From assembly GCA_963573315.1 (NCBI GenBank), contig OY752142.1:1674001-1738000 (forward strand): a DNA stretch of 64,000 nt, written 5' to 3'. Below the pieces are notes generated by a model. It saw only the letters and a program-made list of their open reading frames with translations. It searched no databases and was not told the DNA's origin. Numbering within the stretch: position 1 is the stretch's first letter; each line of letters starts with the position of its first letter. The translations under genes and the position numbers were made by a program. The stretch is from Entomortierella parvispora (Eukaryota > Mortierellomycota > Mortierellomycetes > Mortierellales > Mortierellaceae). Positions 10,101-20,300 of the stretch are shown here, piece after piece.

Positions 10101-10327
10101 GGCAATTCATCGCAAAGCGAAAAGCCCACCTTTGTTGAGAGGAGTTCCAAGGGACCATTCGATGACGGCAAAGTCAAGGGGGTTTGAGACAGTTTTGGAT
10201 TTTTCTCGACTCTTCCACACTTGCTGTTGTAACCCTTGAATTATCCTTGCCCCAACCGTTTCCCGCCCAATATCTGCTCGCCTTGTTATCAAAGATACAT
10301 TGACAATAGTGATCAGTCATATCAGTC

Positions 10328-10759
10328 ATGCCCATTAAGTACGCATCATGGACCCATGGTGTAGGGCTAGAAGTTGAATACCACTCATGGACCGTTCACC
10401 CAACAGGAGCCTTCACGACCGTCACCCCGTCTATTGAAAGCACATTTGGTTGGGTGCATTTTGCCATCCCAACGCCAGTAATTGTCGATGGTGTTCGCCT
10501 AAAACCCGGATTTGCAGCGATCCGCTTTTCCACTGGCACCACTGCCAGGATTACCGCGATGCATGTGCACGATGGAGAGACTAGGATTGCCGAATATAAT
10601 GATTTGTCTTTGAAGGGGCAACAGCAGGTTTTCGGAAAGTCTCTCCCGCATCTTCCAATCGTCTGGGGTACGACGATATCTGCTGCCATTCAGTTCTTTG
10701 GGACAGGCCCAAATGACTACGTTCAGTTCATCGCGGCGGGGATAGAGTTCAATGAGTAG
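10328..10759 (+). CDS. DUF6623-like protein
   Basis: An intact intronless ORF of 143 residues. It begins MPIKYASWTHGVGLEVE, then FGWVHFAIPTPVIVDG, then a beta-rich segment with MHVHDGETRIAEYNDLSL, and ends YVQFIAAGIEF. The order (MxAxWxHG start, W.H.AIPTPVIV, V.V.DG, L.L.G, final AAGG.F) resembles the small, mostly bacterial DUF6623 family as I recall it; no function is known. It sits 480 bp from the PilV-like ORF, divergently oriented, inside the rDNA-flanked insert. It could be a horizontally acquired or a fungal paralogous gene. No signal peptide is seen. Confidence 0.6.
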   Translation: MPIKYASWTHGVGLEVEYHSWTVHPTGAFTTVTPSIESTFGWVHFAIPTPVIVDGVRLKPGFAAIRFSTGTTARITAMHVHDGETRIAEYNDLSLKGQQQVFGKSLPHLPIVWGTTISAAIQFFGTGPNDYVQFIAAGIEFNE

Positions 10760-11197
10760 AGAGAGGAATCACCATCACGATTGCTCCAAGGAAAGGATCG
10801 GCAGATAGCATTCTTCATTGTAGCGATTTTGATATTACGGAATGAAGCTATGAACTGGTATATGAATTTTCAAACAGCAAGGACGTAGCCACTGTGATCT
10901 GCAATCTGCACCAGTTGTCTGAACTTATTAGAGTGGGCACTGAGCCGAGAAATGAGTTGCATGTGTTTTTAGCGCCAGTTTCATATGGCCAGGACTCACA
11001 AACTTCTTGGCCAATCTTTGGAGGCCGATTACTCCACAACGACTCTATGAATCTCTTCACGCACATCTATTCCAGGGAGATTCTGCTCGGTACTACTGGG
11101 AAAAGGAGTTTCAAGTCTCTGGGGTCGAAATGCAGAGAGTAATGGAGGTGCATGTATTTTTTGTTTTTTTTCATGTAACATTAATGGCGCTGCACCA
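10760..11197. other. Remnant sequence with short ORFs
   Basis: Plus-strand reading around 11000-11155 gives a piece (LYESLHAHLFQGDSARYYWE and following) that reads like a protein fragment, but no complete gene, start or family can be assigned. Probably a truncated gene remnant. Confidence 0.35.
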
Positions 11198-11742
11198 GAC
11201 GGTCAAAACCCAGCTCACGTTCCCTGTTAGTGGGTGAACAATGCAACGCTTACTGAATTCCGATTCAGTATGATAGGAAGAGCTGATATCGAAGGATCAA
11301 ACAGCAACGTCGCTGTGAACGCTTGGCTGCCACAAGCCAGTTATCCCTGTTGTAACTTCTAAAGGATCGATAGGCCACACTCTCATGGTATGTAGAGTAT
11401 TCTACTTGTCTAGCAGTTCTAAGTTGAACGTTAAGTGTGCACCGGACGCCAAAGCAGCCCAGGCGCGTCCATAAGAAGTCTCCAACAGATCCGTCAGGTT
11501 GCCCAGATAGTTCCGTAAGAATCCTCAAACCTGTGCAGAAGGGCCCAATGCACCCATTCCTTAGAGGCAATCCTTTTCCCGTAGTTACGGATCTATTTTG
11601 CCGACTTCAGTTATCTACATTCTATCAACTAGGGACCTGCTGCAGTTGTGGTACCACCGGGAGTCAATTCCATGCGAAAACACAGAAGCGAGTGTCTACT
11701 TCAGACTCTATCCGATTCATCCGAAGGCTCTGAAATACCCTT
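11198..11742 (-). pseudogene. 28S rRNA fragment B (degenerate, with internal deletions)
   Basis: The plus strand again reads as complement of LSU rRNA: AAACCCAGCTCACGTTCCCT, GAACGCTTGGCTGCCACAAG, AAAGGATCGATAGGCCACAC, CAGTTCTAAGTTGAACGTTA, GATCCGTCAGGTTGCCCAGA, AGGCAATCCTTTTCCCGTAG and TTACGGATCTATTTTGCCGA. The first 150 bp or so repeat the end of fragment A. Parts of the normal rRNA between the blocks are missing, so this cannot be a functional gene. Confidence 0.88.
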
Positions 11743-11826
11743 TTTTGATATCAACCTGGCGCGACATTTTCGCGGTTTCTTATGCACAAACATACTCATT
11801 TTTTTGGGATGACTACGCTTTAATGG

Positions 11827-13092
11827 CTACTTGTTGGAGATGCACCCGAGGCCAAGCCGCTTGCGAATCCCTTCTTCCTCTGTAGCTGCCGCCGCTGTAG
11901 GACGCGTACGACTCAGAAGCCAACCCCACCATGCAAAGGCGCGCTGGATCGCTTCTGGGCTGGGTGATGGCATGATGTTCTCGATCCGGTGCTCGTCAAT
12001 CATCCCGTAGTCATTGAACTGGTATACAAATAAGCCTGCGTACGATGAAGGAGGAGGTGACGTCGGTCCAGACGTTGTCAGAACGACTGAAGGTCGAGTC
12101 GTGCCTTTTAAAGTCCAACGTACCGTCACCGTCGTTGCTGGCAAGGAAGGCTGACTGGTACCTTGGTCTCCACTAGAGCCTCCACTAGAACTCGGGAGGC
12201 CATCGTCTAGTCTGACGAAGCTTCCAGCTGGCTTACTGTCTCCATAATTGCTCGAAAAGTTCAAGATATTGTTCCGAAGTCCAACCGCCCTGCCTGCTTT
12301 ATCAGTGAAGCTTGTACTCGAGTTCGCACTTGTGGCTCCTACTTCACCTGAATCGCCTTCAGAGTCCATACCTCCGAGTCCTCTACCTCCACGATCCTGC
12401 ACTCGAATGGATTGAATCTCAAATTCGATATCTCTGAACCACATTTTGAAGCTCCAGCGCACCGCACCTGCTAACAAAAAGTAGACGGGTTTACCCTGAA
12501 GAGAAACGTTGGTATGGCTGGCCTCTATAAGTCGAACATTAGGTGCATATATTGACGTGGTGCAAAGACCATGTTGGAAAAACTGGGGCAACTCCTCTCG
12601 TAATGTCCTAATAGCTATAAAGTGATGTATCCAAAAGACTGATAAGTTTGTATTGACGACGACAACAACCTGGACTGGAAATGATCTCAAGAATGACACC
12701 ATACCAGTTCCGACACGCAGTCTGTACTCTTGTAGTGATCTGGGATTGCTGTCACTCTCTTCGGAATATTTCAGGGTCGAATGTCGCCTTGGGTCAGTGT
12801 CATACGAGATTGCCCTTGAACCGTGAAGACCCTTCTCATGAAGCCTACACGCCGGCACAAGTATCGATCTTAGACGCAGTCTGTGACGGAACTTGAGGTC
12901 GTAGGCGCCAGCCCCAGAATGTTCTCGAGTAGGTTGGTGGGTAGGCCTATTTCGAGGCAGCGACGAACTGAATGAGCGGAATCGCTGTGCGAATAAATGC
13001 GAGGTGCTGTTGTAGCCAGTCAACATGTCAGCCATGGGTCTGGACGAGGCCAAGGCCGGGTTGATTCGCGCGACCAGTTTGGAGATCCTCAT
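11827..13092 (-). CDS. Putative mitochondrial protein with NTF2-like (DUF2358-type) fold
   Basis: A single-exon ORF of 421 residues. The first 60 residues are rich in Arg and Ser with few acids (MRISKLVARINPALASSRPM, then RFRSFSSSLPRN), a typical mitochondrial presequence. The C-terminal two thirds show the spaced elements of a SnoaL/DUF2358-like fold: a helix with ELPQFFQHG, IYAPNVRLIEAS, FLLAGAVRWSFKMWFRDIEF, TVTVRWTLKGTTRPS, and LFVYQFNDYGMIDEHRIENI. A Ser/Gly-rich insert separates the fourth and fifth elements. This family assignment rests on pattern and memory and is tentative. Fungal and plant members are organellar proteins of unknown function. It borders the rDNA relic on its 3' side and diverges from GEP4. 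Confidence 0.55.
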   Translation of the reverse strand: MRISKLVARINPALASSRPMADMLTGYNSTSHLFAQRFRSFSSSLPRNRPTHQPTREHSGAGAYDLKFRHRLRLRSILVPACRLHEKGLHGSRAISYDTDPRRHSTLKYSEESDSNPRSLQEYRLRVGTGMVSFLRSFPVQVVVVVNTNLSVFWIHHFIAIRTLREELPQFFQHGLCTTSIYAPNVRLIEASHTNVSLQGKPVYFLLAGAVRWSFKMWFRDIEFEIQSIRVQDRGGRGLGGMDSEGDSGEVGATSANSSTSFTDKAGRAVGLRNNILNFSSNYGDSKPAGSFVRLDDGLPSSSGGSSGDQGTSQPSLPATTVTVRWTLKGTTRPSVVLTTSGPTSPPPSSYAGLFVYQFNDYGMIDEHRIENIMPSPSPEAIQRAFAWWGWLLSRTRPTAAAATEEEGIRKRLGLGCISNK

Positions 13093-13265
13093 TGCACACT
13101 ACAGTCGACCCTTGACGTGGTTATGATGTGTTTGGGAGAGGGGAATGAAGGATTAGACAGTTGCGAAAAAAAGACAATGTGACGTCGTTTTTTTTTTTTT
13201 GTGCATGGCCTAATGGTGCCTTCACTTGAACGACAATTCCTCTCTTTCCTCCTCTACTAGACATC

Positions 13266-14403
13266 ATGGGCCAAAGCTTCAACCTCCAAGGCATTGTCCA
13301 GGCTTTTCGTGTGCTAGCGTCGCCTCGTCTCATGGTACCCAATCTCATTGTGCGAGGTACTTGACATTAGTGGTGTGGAGTTTAGGACAAGATCTTGAGA
13401 GAGTTGCATGTACAACTCGGAGGCTCACGTTCCTTGCGATCCGGCTGTGGTAGATATCCGGGACATCAATTTTGATCAGCTTTACAAGGCAGGCATCATT
13501 GCGATCGCATTCGACAAAGACAATTGCCTGACGCGTCCGTACGGAAACAACCTGCACCCGCCTTTTGAAGTACTGTTGCGTTGCCAGATCAGCACACATA
13601 GTTCAAGAGTGCATGTTTCAAAGAATCGGCTGCTAATATGTACGCCCTGTCCATCTCATTAATGTCATAACTTCAGGATGCATGGAGACGCTGCAGGGAC
13701 GTCTATAAAGATCAGATCGTAATCGTTTCAAATTCTGCAGGCACCAAAGACGACAAGGATCACAAACAGGTACCGAATTAACAGCAAGTGCATTCACCCT
13801 GTGGAGGGTCAACACTGACTCTTCTCGTAAACCAGGCTGATATGATAGAAAAAGCGCTTCATGTGCACGTACTGCGACATCAGCAAAAGAAGCCTTCTGG
13901 AGGTGAAGAGCTTCTTCGTCATTTCAGTGGTATCCGAGCACCGAGGGTCGCGTTTGTCGGCGACCGAGCACTAACCGATGTGGTCTACGCAAATAACAAC
14001 GGTATGCTAAGCATTCTCACTCGTGATGTTGTGACCGAGGAAGGGGACAACCCAATGGCTGTCAGAGTAAGTCATAGTTTTTTGGGAGTTTGCGCCTGGG
14101 CTGCTTACTCTATCCTATCTGACCACTCCTCCCTCTGCTCTAATACAGATCCGAAGATTGGAGCATAGGATACTCACGTTCTTAGAGAGAATGAACATCA
14201 ACGCGGAACCGCACCCGATCGAGATCGACCTCTTGGCTGTCGTCAACCAGCCACCACCCCCACCAAAGACTAAAGAAGAAGCAAAAGCGGCCAAGGTCGT
14301 AGTAGAAGAACGAGAGGAGGCGGAGGCTGCTGAAAAAGAAAAGGCAAAATCAACATCACCTTCGAACACGACTTCCAAGACCATGGCCTCTGGCAAAAAA
14401 TAA
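13266..14403 (+). CDS. GEP4: Mitochondrial phosphatidylglycerophosphatase GEP4 (HAD family)
   Basis: Five exons (13266-13356, 13454-13569, 13677-13769, 13836-14066, 14149-14403) close in frame to 261 residues. It begins MGQSFNLQGIVQAFRVLASP and has DIRDINFDQLYKAGI. HAD motif I is FDKDNCLT with the nucleophile Asp, motif II is IVIVSNSAG, and motif III/IV is FVGDRALTDVVYANNNGM. This is the GEP4/PGP-phosphatase layout. GEP4 dephosphorylates phosphatidylglycerophosphate on the matrix side of the inner mitochondrial membrane, a step toward cardiolipin. The last 50 residues (Lys/Glu/Ala-rich, PPPPPKTKEEAKAAK) form a charged extension not needed for the fold. Its start region faces the divergent NTF2-like gene across about 170 bp. 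Confidence 0.9.
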
Positions 14404-14700
14404 AGAGCTGTTAGTCTACCCATGGAACGATGAGTCGGGGCTCTTGGACCAATTACCAGAGCTGGATGGCAGTGGCAGTGGAAGAGTGCAGCTGCTAACC
14501 CATGTTGGGACAAACGAATAATGAAGGTGCGTGAGCAGTAGGAAATGACCCGAGAGCCACAAGTTGCATTAATCGATAGGAAAGTTGTCTTTCGTCGATA
14601 TTTACCTACTTTCTCTCATCCACACAGACGGTTACCATCGACATTGACATCACCTCACTTCCCCCGACTTTCCATTCGCAGTTTGCGCACCCACCTCTCG

Positions 14701-16464
14701 ATGCAGAGCATTGGCCATGACCTCCGAAGAGGTCTCAACAACTTTTCTCTCGGGTAACAACCGGACTTTTGCTGTGAAACCCGGGTTGTGGACCTCAGAA
14801 AGGTGCCTTTGTTCTCGCGGGCGAAGCTGACCCCCTCTTCGTTCTCTTTGCTTCCATGCCTTTTCTTTCCTATTCAGCAACAACTACAAAAACATTAACA
14901 AGTGGCTCGCAGAGCTCAAAAACATCGACTCATCCCTGAAGACTCTCGACAAAGAGATCACTACCAACGCCAAACTCATTTCGGGATGGGGCACCAACGA
15001 GGGAGATGACCTGACAGATGTCTGCCAGCGCATGACCCAGCTGATGGAGGAGGTTGGACTTATTCACCAGGCCTACTCGATTCAACACACTGCTCATCGT
15101 AAGCTGATCAAGAGCCTCAAGACTCAGGAAATGACCCTGGACGACGTAAGGGAGCTCGCTGCCCAATGGGGGGATGTCACACGCACGCGCTTTTGTTCAG
15201 GAACAGACCTTGGCTCATTCGTCCCTGCTTTGCCTTCCCTGCCATATAGAATCGCAAAAAGAAGCACGACCTCACAAACCAGTTAGCCAAGCAACAAAAG
15301 TCTAGCAAGGAGAACCCAATCAAGATCATGGAACTGCAGAGCCTGCTGGAAAGAGTCTCGGCCGAGCTGTTGCAGCAGGAGTTGGACCTACTTCAGTTTA
15401 AGCGAGTAACCATCCGGGACGCCTTTAACCAGCAGTTTGACGCCATGATAGAGTTCTCTGAAAAAATGGCCCTCATTGCAGGCTATGGCAGACAAATTAC
15501 CAACGTCATTGACACAAGTCAACAACTGGCAGACAGTTCGACTCTCTACGGAGGAGCAGAATATACGGCGGCAGCTATCAATCAAGTGAAAGTGGCAGTG
15601 ACCAGCTGGCATCCTCAACCATTAGGTGCTCCTGTTCGTGCTCATATTACTCCCTCACAGGATGAACTAGCCCTTTCAGCAGCGGCGGCTGCGTATAACA
15701 CCCAAACACCGGTTTTAGGTCAACAATACGCAACAGGGACAGAGTACTCTAACGAATTTGGTGCGAAAGGGGGCGCCGAGAATGACTCGAGTAATTGGGA
15801 TGACCTTCAAATGCTTAAATTGGACCAAAGTCAAACCAGCCTGAACGAGAACGGTACACATGCATACGAAAACTGGAAACTGGAAACCCCTGGAATCAAC
15901 TTGCCCGATGGCCCGCCAACGCCGCCCAAAACTGTGGAAGCGTCTCCCTATATCCATTCACTGCAGGTCAATCAACTGCAAGAGCAACAACGGCAACTGC
16001 AACTTGAGCAACAACGAGCGTATCAACAAAGCGTAAACAGTTACTCCTCCCAATCTTCTCCTGCATCAGGGTCACCTTCACCGAATCCATACCAGTCTGC
16101 AGCCTCAGTTGCCAACAGTCTTCGTCAATCAAGTGTAGATAGTACAAACGGCGGTGGACTGGTTGTTGGTCGCCCTTTCACACCGACAATGCTACGTCAT
16201 AATAGCACGCAAGACCTGTATGGATCTCAAGGAAACTCGAGCCCAAGCTATAGTGCCTACCAACAACACCAACAACAACCCTCCTCGTATGAGTCGGGCC
16301 TATCCTCAGCGCCGGCGCGGGGCTACCGCCTTGGCTTTGCTGATCCACGGGAGCGGGGCAAGATGGACAGGATGGACAATGCAGACGTGTACAAGACAGA
16401 GATTGTCTCTGGCTCGATAGCATCGAGGTTCTCGAAAACGAACAGCATTATGAATGAGAAATAG
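14701..16464 (+). CDS. PIL1: Eisosome core protein, PIL1/LSP1 family (BAR-like domain)
   Basis: Three exons (14701-14753, 14878-15145, 15250-16464) give 511 residues. Residues 1-245 are the PIL1/LSP1 region: MQSIGHDLRRGLNNF, LAELKNIDSSLKTLDKE, WGTNEGDDLTDV, QHTAHRKLIKSLKTQE, the basic patch NRKKKHDLTNQLAK, and a long coiled segment up to MALIAGYGRQITNVID. Such proteins form membrane-bending filaments at static plasma-membrane furrows. The C-terminal half is Gln/Ser-rich and disordered, longer than in yeast PIL1. The start was chosen because the N-terminal segment matches the family; an in-frame ATG at 14545 would add unrelated residues. Confidence 0.9.
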
Positions 16465-16776
16465 CGACAATAGCAACTCTTTCAATCAAAAAAGGAATGA
16501 TAAAATACGAGATAGCTACAAGGTGATTGATCCTCCAGCATCCTAATGGCAACATCTATGCCTCCGTACTCCTTTTACCCAGTATTCCATCCCACCCCTC
16601 GAGGTGCTGATCGAAACGGCGCCATCGTTTTCTGCCTTCTATGTGCACCTTCCCATCCTTCCTCTCTTTACTCTCTCCCTATCTCTCTCTCTCTGTCTCC
16701 TATACACATTTTCTTTTGCACCCTTACACACTGTTTCGACGCTGCCGTCTTGCCAGTCGATCGCAAGTCCTCTACC

Positions 16777-18024
16777 ATGTTCTCCGCTCACGGCTTTATC
16801 ATACTGGCAGTTCTCGCAGGGTCTGGTCGTCAAGGACTCGCCCTCGTTGATGCCTACCAGGATGCAGCTCACTATTTTCTCCCTTCTAACATCTACGACA
16901 ACCTTCCTCCTGGCTTGACAGTGCCTCCTGGAGGACCAATTCCACCCCCCGTCTCGGATGGGGACACAAACACGGACACGGTCACACCAAGAGCAATCCA
17001 AGCCGCAGGCTCACTTTCCCCAGGTCCTGACGCGTCTCCGACCATTGATATCACAACCCCTGCCTTGAACAGTGTCTACACCCCAGGCACAGATCTCGTC
17101 TTGACTTGGTCCAACAATGGGATCCTGTTCCCCGAGAGCTGGAAACCGTCCCAGAGCCTGCTAGATATGATTAGGAACGAACCCAACTTCTCAAACTCTC
17201 CGCTTCTGACAGAACAGGACATGACCAACCTGGCCAAGATCAAACTTGAGGAGCTGAAGAGAACCCAGCTGGCAAACACGTTCAAAGACAGCCCTATCTG
17301 GCTCAACAGCTTACGACTCGTATCCTGGCCCATCTCCACCTCCTCTTCCTCTGCCTCATCCTCATTTGTCTCGATTTCTCCAAATATTCTCACTGGCCCT
17401 GGATACAGTCTCCTGAATGTATCTCGGATTGCAATCTCAGGTGGGTCCAGTGGCCAACTGACCTGGACGATTCCACAAGATTGGAACTATGAAGGGGAGT
17501 TCGAGATTCGCGTCCCTTCCCTTTTCATGGACAACGACCATCAGCACCCGGCCGCGAGTCGGTCGTTTTGGATTCTGAGAGATGCCGCCACCCGAGCTTT
17601 ACATCCAGAGTACAACACGCCTTTAGTTCTCGGACCCGCATCTCCTTTCATGAAATCAAGGGGGTCGATCATAGGAGGGAAAAGTCTGGACGAACAGCAT
17701 CGCTTGAAGAAGACGGGTTTGGTCCTCGGAATTGCGGCGATGACATTGGCCTTGATTTTGATCGGTCTTGTGGTCTTGATGAGTTATTATCGACGAAAGT
17801 GGATCGCCCAAGAAAAAGAGGAAAAGGAGCAGGCAGAAGTACAGGCCACTGTATCTGTTATCATGCAAGGAGATGAGGATGCACACTCGCCCACGGATCT
17901 GAATCTTTCCTCTGCGGCACTACGAGGTGCTGACAAGGCGATTGAGGTGGCACATGAGGAAAAGGAGCACGCCTTGGTGTCCCCATCCTCCGCTGGTGCC
18001 CTACCTTTGTACGAGACACTGTAG
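16777..18024 (+). CDS. Type I membrane protein with an extracellular Ig-like (KRE9-type) domain
   Basis: Starting at 16777 the product has 415 residues. A signal peptide (MFSAHGFIILAVLAGSG region) is followed by a proline-rich stretch. A beta domain then begins IDITTPALNSVYTPGTDLVL and closes with GQLTWTIPQDWNYEGEFEIR and SRSFWILRD, the pattern of fungal Ser-Thr-rich/KRE9-like wall proteins. A long helical insert splits the domain. A single transmembrane helix (TGLVLGIAAMTLALILIGLV) is followed by RRKW and a charged cytoplasmic tail. Likely a cell-surface protein; the ligand is unknown. The ORF is open further upstream (16546), but the signal peptide favours 16777. Confidence 0.7.
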   Translation: MFSAHGFIILAVLAGSGRQGLALVDAYQDAAHYFLPSNIYDNLPPGLTVPPGGPIPPPVSDGDTNTDTVTPRAIQAAGSLSPGPDASPTIDITTPALNSVYTPGTDLVLTWSNNGILFPESWKPSQSLLDMIRNEPNFSNSPLLTEQDMTNLAKIKLEELKRTQLANTFKDSPIWLNSLRLVSWPISTSSSSASSSFVSISPNILTGPGYSLLNVSRIAISGGSSGQLTWTIPQDWNYEGEFEIRVPSLFMDNDHQHPAASRSFWILRDAATRALHPEYNTPLVLGPASPFMKSRGSIIGGKSLDEQHRLKKTGLVLGIAAMTLALILIGLVVLMSYYRRKWIAQEKEEKEQAEVQATVSVIMQGDEDAHSPTDLNLSSAALRGADKAIEVAHEEKEHALVSPSSAGALPLYETL

Positions 18025-18237
18025 CATGCCTTCTCCCACGTCAATAATAAAAAACAATTCTTCTAGGCTTTAGGGCATTGACCCTACCTCACTAACCATC
18101 TACGTTTACATTTCCACAACACTTTTGAGGGATACATCGTTGATAGACTCTTAATGAGCAATTTTCTTTTGATTACGTTTGGTATTATGTACTATGAAGC
18201 TGTAGGTACGATGAAGCGGAAGCCAATGTTACGTCAT

Positions 18238-19743
18238 TTAGTTGTCATCGCCATGACTGTCCCCGCCATGCTTCTTTCCATGCGTCTTTCCGTGCGTCTT
18301 TCCGTGCGTCTTTCCGTGTGTCTTTCCGTGCGTCTTTCCGTGCGTCTTTCCGTGCTTCATTCCGTGCTTCTTTCCGTGCTTCTTTCCATGCTTCTTTGAT
18401 GTCTTGATAGGCTTGGATTGGTGAAAGTGGCAAGCGGTAGCCACTCCCTTCTTGGTCGTCGTCACTGTCACGGCCGAGGTCTTCTTCAGCGCCTTGTCAC
18501 AGCCCAAGTTGACCCAGCTGGCTGCGTATCTCTGGCACATGAAGGTAAACAGGTTGTTGGCTGCTGCTGGTGTAGGCGAAGGACGGCCCGTGATTTGCTT
18601 TTCAATTGACTGAATATAACCTGGTGCAATCTTGTCAAAGTTGGTGCAGTAAGACAGTGTCGTGGCCTGCGTCAAGGAACGGATCAAGGGCTGGTCTACT
18701 CCACGACGGTAGGCGTTCACCTTGGCGAGCGAGGGCTTGCCGTTGGAGAGCACCATGGGATCATCGGCGGGAACCAAGGCCACGGGGGCCTGCTGACGGG
18801 TTGCGTGCAGTTCGTTCAAGGCCATGGATCCCAGGAGCACATTGGGCTCCATCAACGAAGGCGCACGGAATGGCGTGCATTTGAGGGAAGGGTCCAAAAG
18901 ATCGGCGACGAGAGCATTGTCGGAGCCGTTGGCAAACTCTGTGAACTTCTTGAGGGCCTTGCGGTTAGCCTTTGTGGCCTGAGCGAATTGCTTGCCCTTT
19001 TGAAGATAGGTCGTGATGACATTGTCGCTTTGATCCTGGTCAATGATTCCAAAGAACCGAGTCGTGGGGCAGGGCTTGCCATGAATGTCGGTGCCGATGG
19101 GAGGGATGACAACCCCATTCCCAGCCTTGTCCGCGGCATGCACAGCGTTGAACAGGTTCTCGGCGTTGCAGAAAGCCACTTGCGTGAAGATATCCTTGCT
19201 AGACAGGCCGTTCACACAACCCTTGATGTGACCCTCGAGCGTCACCGAGTTTGCGTTTGCGCCAAACCAAAGGCCAACGATGGCGCCCTCGGGGATGACA
19301 GGAACAATAGGTTTGATCGCAGGCTTGGTGCCTATGGAATGCAACGGCGTAACAGAGTTTGCGTCAATATAAATTGCTTTTTGGCCAGCTGGACAATCAT
19401 TAATTTCGTGAGGGACCGGCGCCATTTTTTTCTTCCTCTTTGCTCGTTGGTGCGACGGTACGTGGGTGTGGAACATTGCTTTACCTTCGTTGATGACCAA
19501 AGGATGGTACACTCCGAACGTCTTTGTGGAAGGATCAAAGATTGTAGCTTCCACAAAGACTTGTTGGTTGGGATTTGTCTGATCACAGTTGCCCTTCTTA
19601 AGAATGTATGGCGTGGCAAGACCTTGAGGCGTCAACGGATCCTTTGGGACAGTGAGAAAACATGCACCAGGATCGGCTTTGGCCTGTGTGAAAGCAAGGA
19701 GAGCCGAGATGGACAAAAGAAGCGTAGGTACGACGCGGACCAT
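18238..19743 (-). CDS. Secreted protein with C-terminal His/Lys tetrapeptide repeats
   Basis: An uninterrupted ORF of 501 residues. The N-terminal signal peptide is MVRVVPTLLLSISALLAFTQ, with probable cleavage before ADPG. The central region has features of a fungal secreted family I cannot name (NQQVFVEATIFDP, GAIVGLWFGANANSVTL, GCVNGL, FTQVAFCNAENLF, FTFMCQRYAASWVNLGC), with cysteines spaced as if disulphide-bonded. A dibasic-rich stretch (HQRAKRKKKM) lies at about residue 100. The last 55 residues are about 12 near-perfect HGKT/HGKK units ending GGDSHGDDN. Such His/Lys repeats could bind metal ions or acidic polysaccharides (inference). Confidence 0.75.
   Translation of the reverse strand: MVRVVPTLLLSISALLAFTQAKADPGACFLTVPKDPLTPQGLATPYILKKGNCDQTNPNQQVFVEATIFDPSTKTFGVYHPLVINEGKAMFHTHVPSHQRAKRKKKMAPVPHEINDCPAGQKAIYIDANSVTPLHSIGTKPAIKPIVPVIPEGAIVGLWFGANANSVTLEGHIKGCVNGLSSKDIFTQVAFCNAENLFNAVHAADKAGNGVVIPPIGTDIHGKPCPTTRFFGIIDQDQSDNVITTYLQKGKQFAQATKANRKALKKFTEFANGSDNALVADLLDPSLKCTPFRAPSLMEPNVLLGSMALNELHATRQQAPVALVPADDPMVLSNGKPSLAKVNAYRRGVDQPLIRSLTQATTLSYCTNFDKIAPGYIQSIEKQITGRPSPTPAAANNLFTFMCQRYAASWVNLGCDKALKKTSAVTVTTTKKGVATACHFHQSKPIKTSKKHGKKHGKKHGMKHGKTHGKTHGKTHGKTHGKTHGKTHGKKHGGDSHGDDN
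18266..18399. repeat. 12-bp minisatellite coding HGKT/HGKK
   Basis: Tandem units of the form CGTGCGTCTTTC on the plus strand (about 11 copies with a few base changes), in frame with the secreted protein on the minus strand. Copy number is likely to vary between strains. Confidence 0.9.
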
Positions 19744-20300
19744 GTTATGTTCAGTTGCGCGACAAAGTTATTAGAGAAGAGGACGGGACGCGGAAAGGGA
19801 GATTGAGCAAAGGGGAGAGTGAATGAGAAGAGCAGTGTGGAGGAACGAGATTGAAAAGAAAGAAAAGAGAAAAACAGGAGAGAAGAAGCCAGAAATAAAA
19901 GAACGGACAAGCGAATACGCCCTCTCTCTGTCAGTTGCGCAACAACGTTTTTTGCGCCTTGCCTCGGAGGAGTTGTTTGCTTCCACCATTATTGGACCAC
20001 ACACTGTCTGCAAACAGAGTAATTTCGGAAATAGCGCTGCTTTTTTAGGTTGCTCCACTCCGAGCGAGTCCTGGTCACTCAACCCTGGTCTAACAGTCCT
20101 TTCCATTCCCGGAAGAGAGAGATCCACTGGACACTTTTTTGTATTCCTCGCGAAAAGAGTCTTTTGCGGCAAGAGCCCAAACCCGCGTTGTGTGCTTCGA
20201 AGTATCTAACGACCCCCAAGCCCTGTTTTTGTTGTTGTCGAACAGCGACGTGTTTCATCGCTGGCAAAAAATCTTTCAGGCACAGGGGCCGTCTTTATTT
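19744..20300. other. Upstream region of the secreted-protein gene
   Basis: No convincing gene. Purine-rich on the plus strand near 19800-19920, i.e. a CT-rich leader for the minus-strand gene. An AATAAA for the arrestin gene (minus strand) lies just below 20301. Confidence 0.5.

Noticed and set aside
9858-10239. Ala-Lys and Gln-Arg repeat ORFs
   Set aside because: Created by the GGCAAA simple repeat in several frames on both strands; no start context or family support.
8815-11742. A working rRNA gene
   Set aside because: Conserved LSU positions are mutated, blocks are missing and the order is broken by a 2-kb insert.
18154-18399. Plus-strand ORF with SVRL repeats
   Set aside because: A shadow of the 12-bp minisatellite that codes HGKT on the minus strand.
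18266-18399. CRISPR-like array
   Set aside because: The repeats are contiguous 12-mers with no unique spacers, in a eukaryotic coding sequence.
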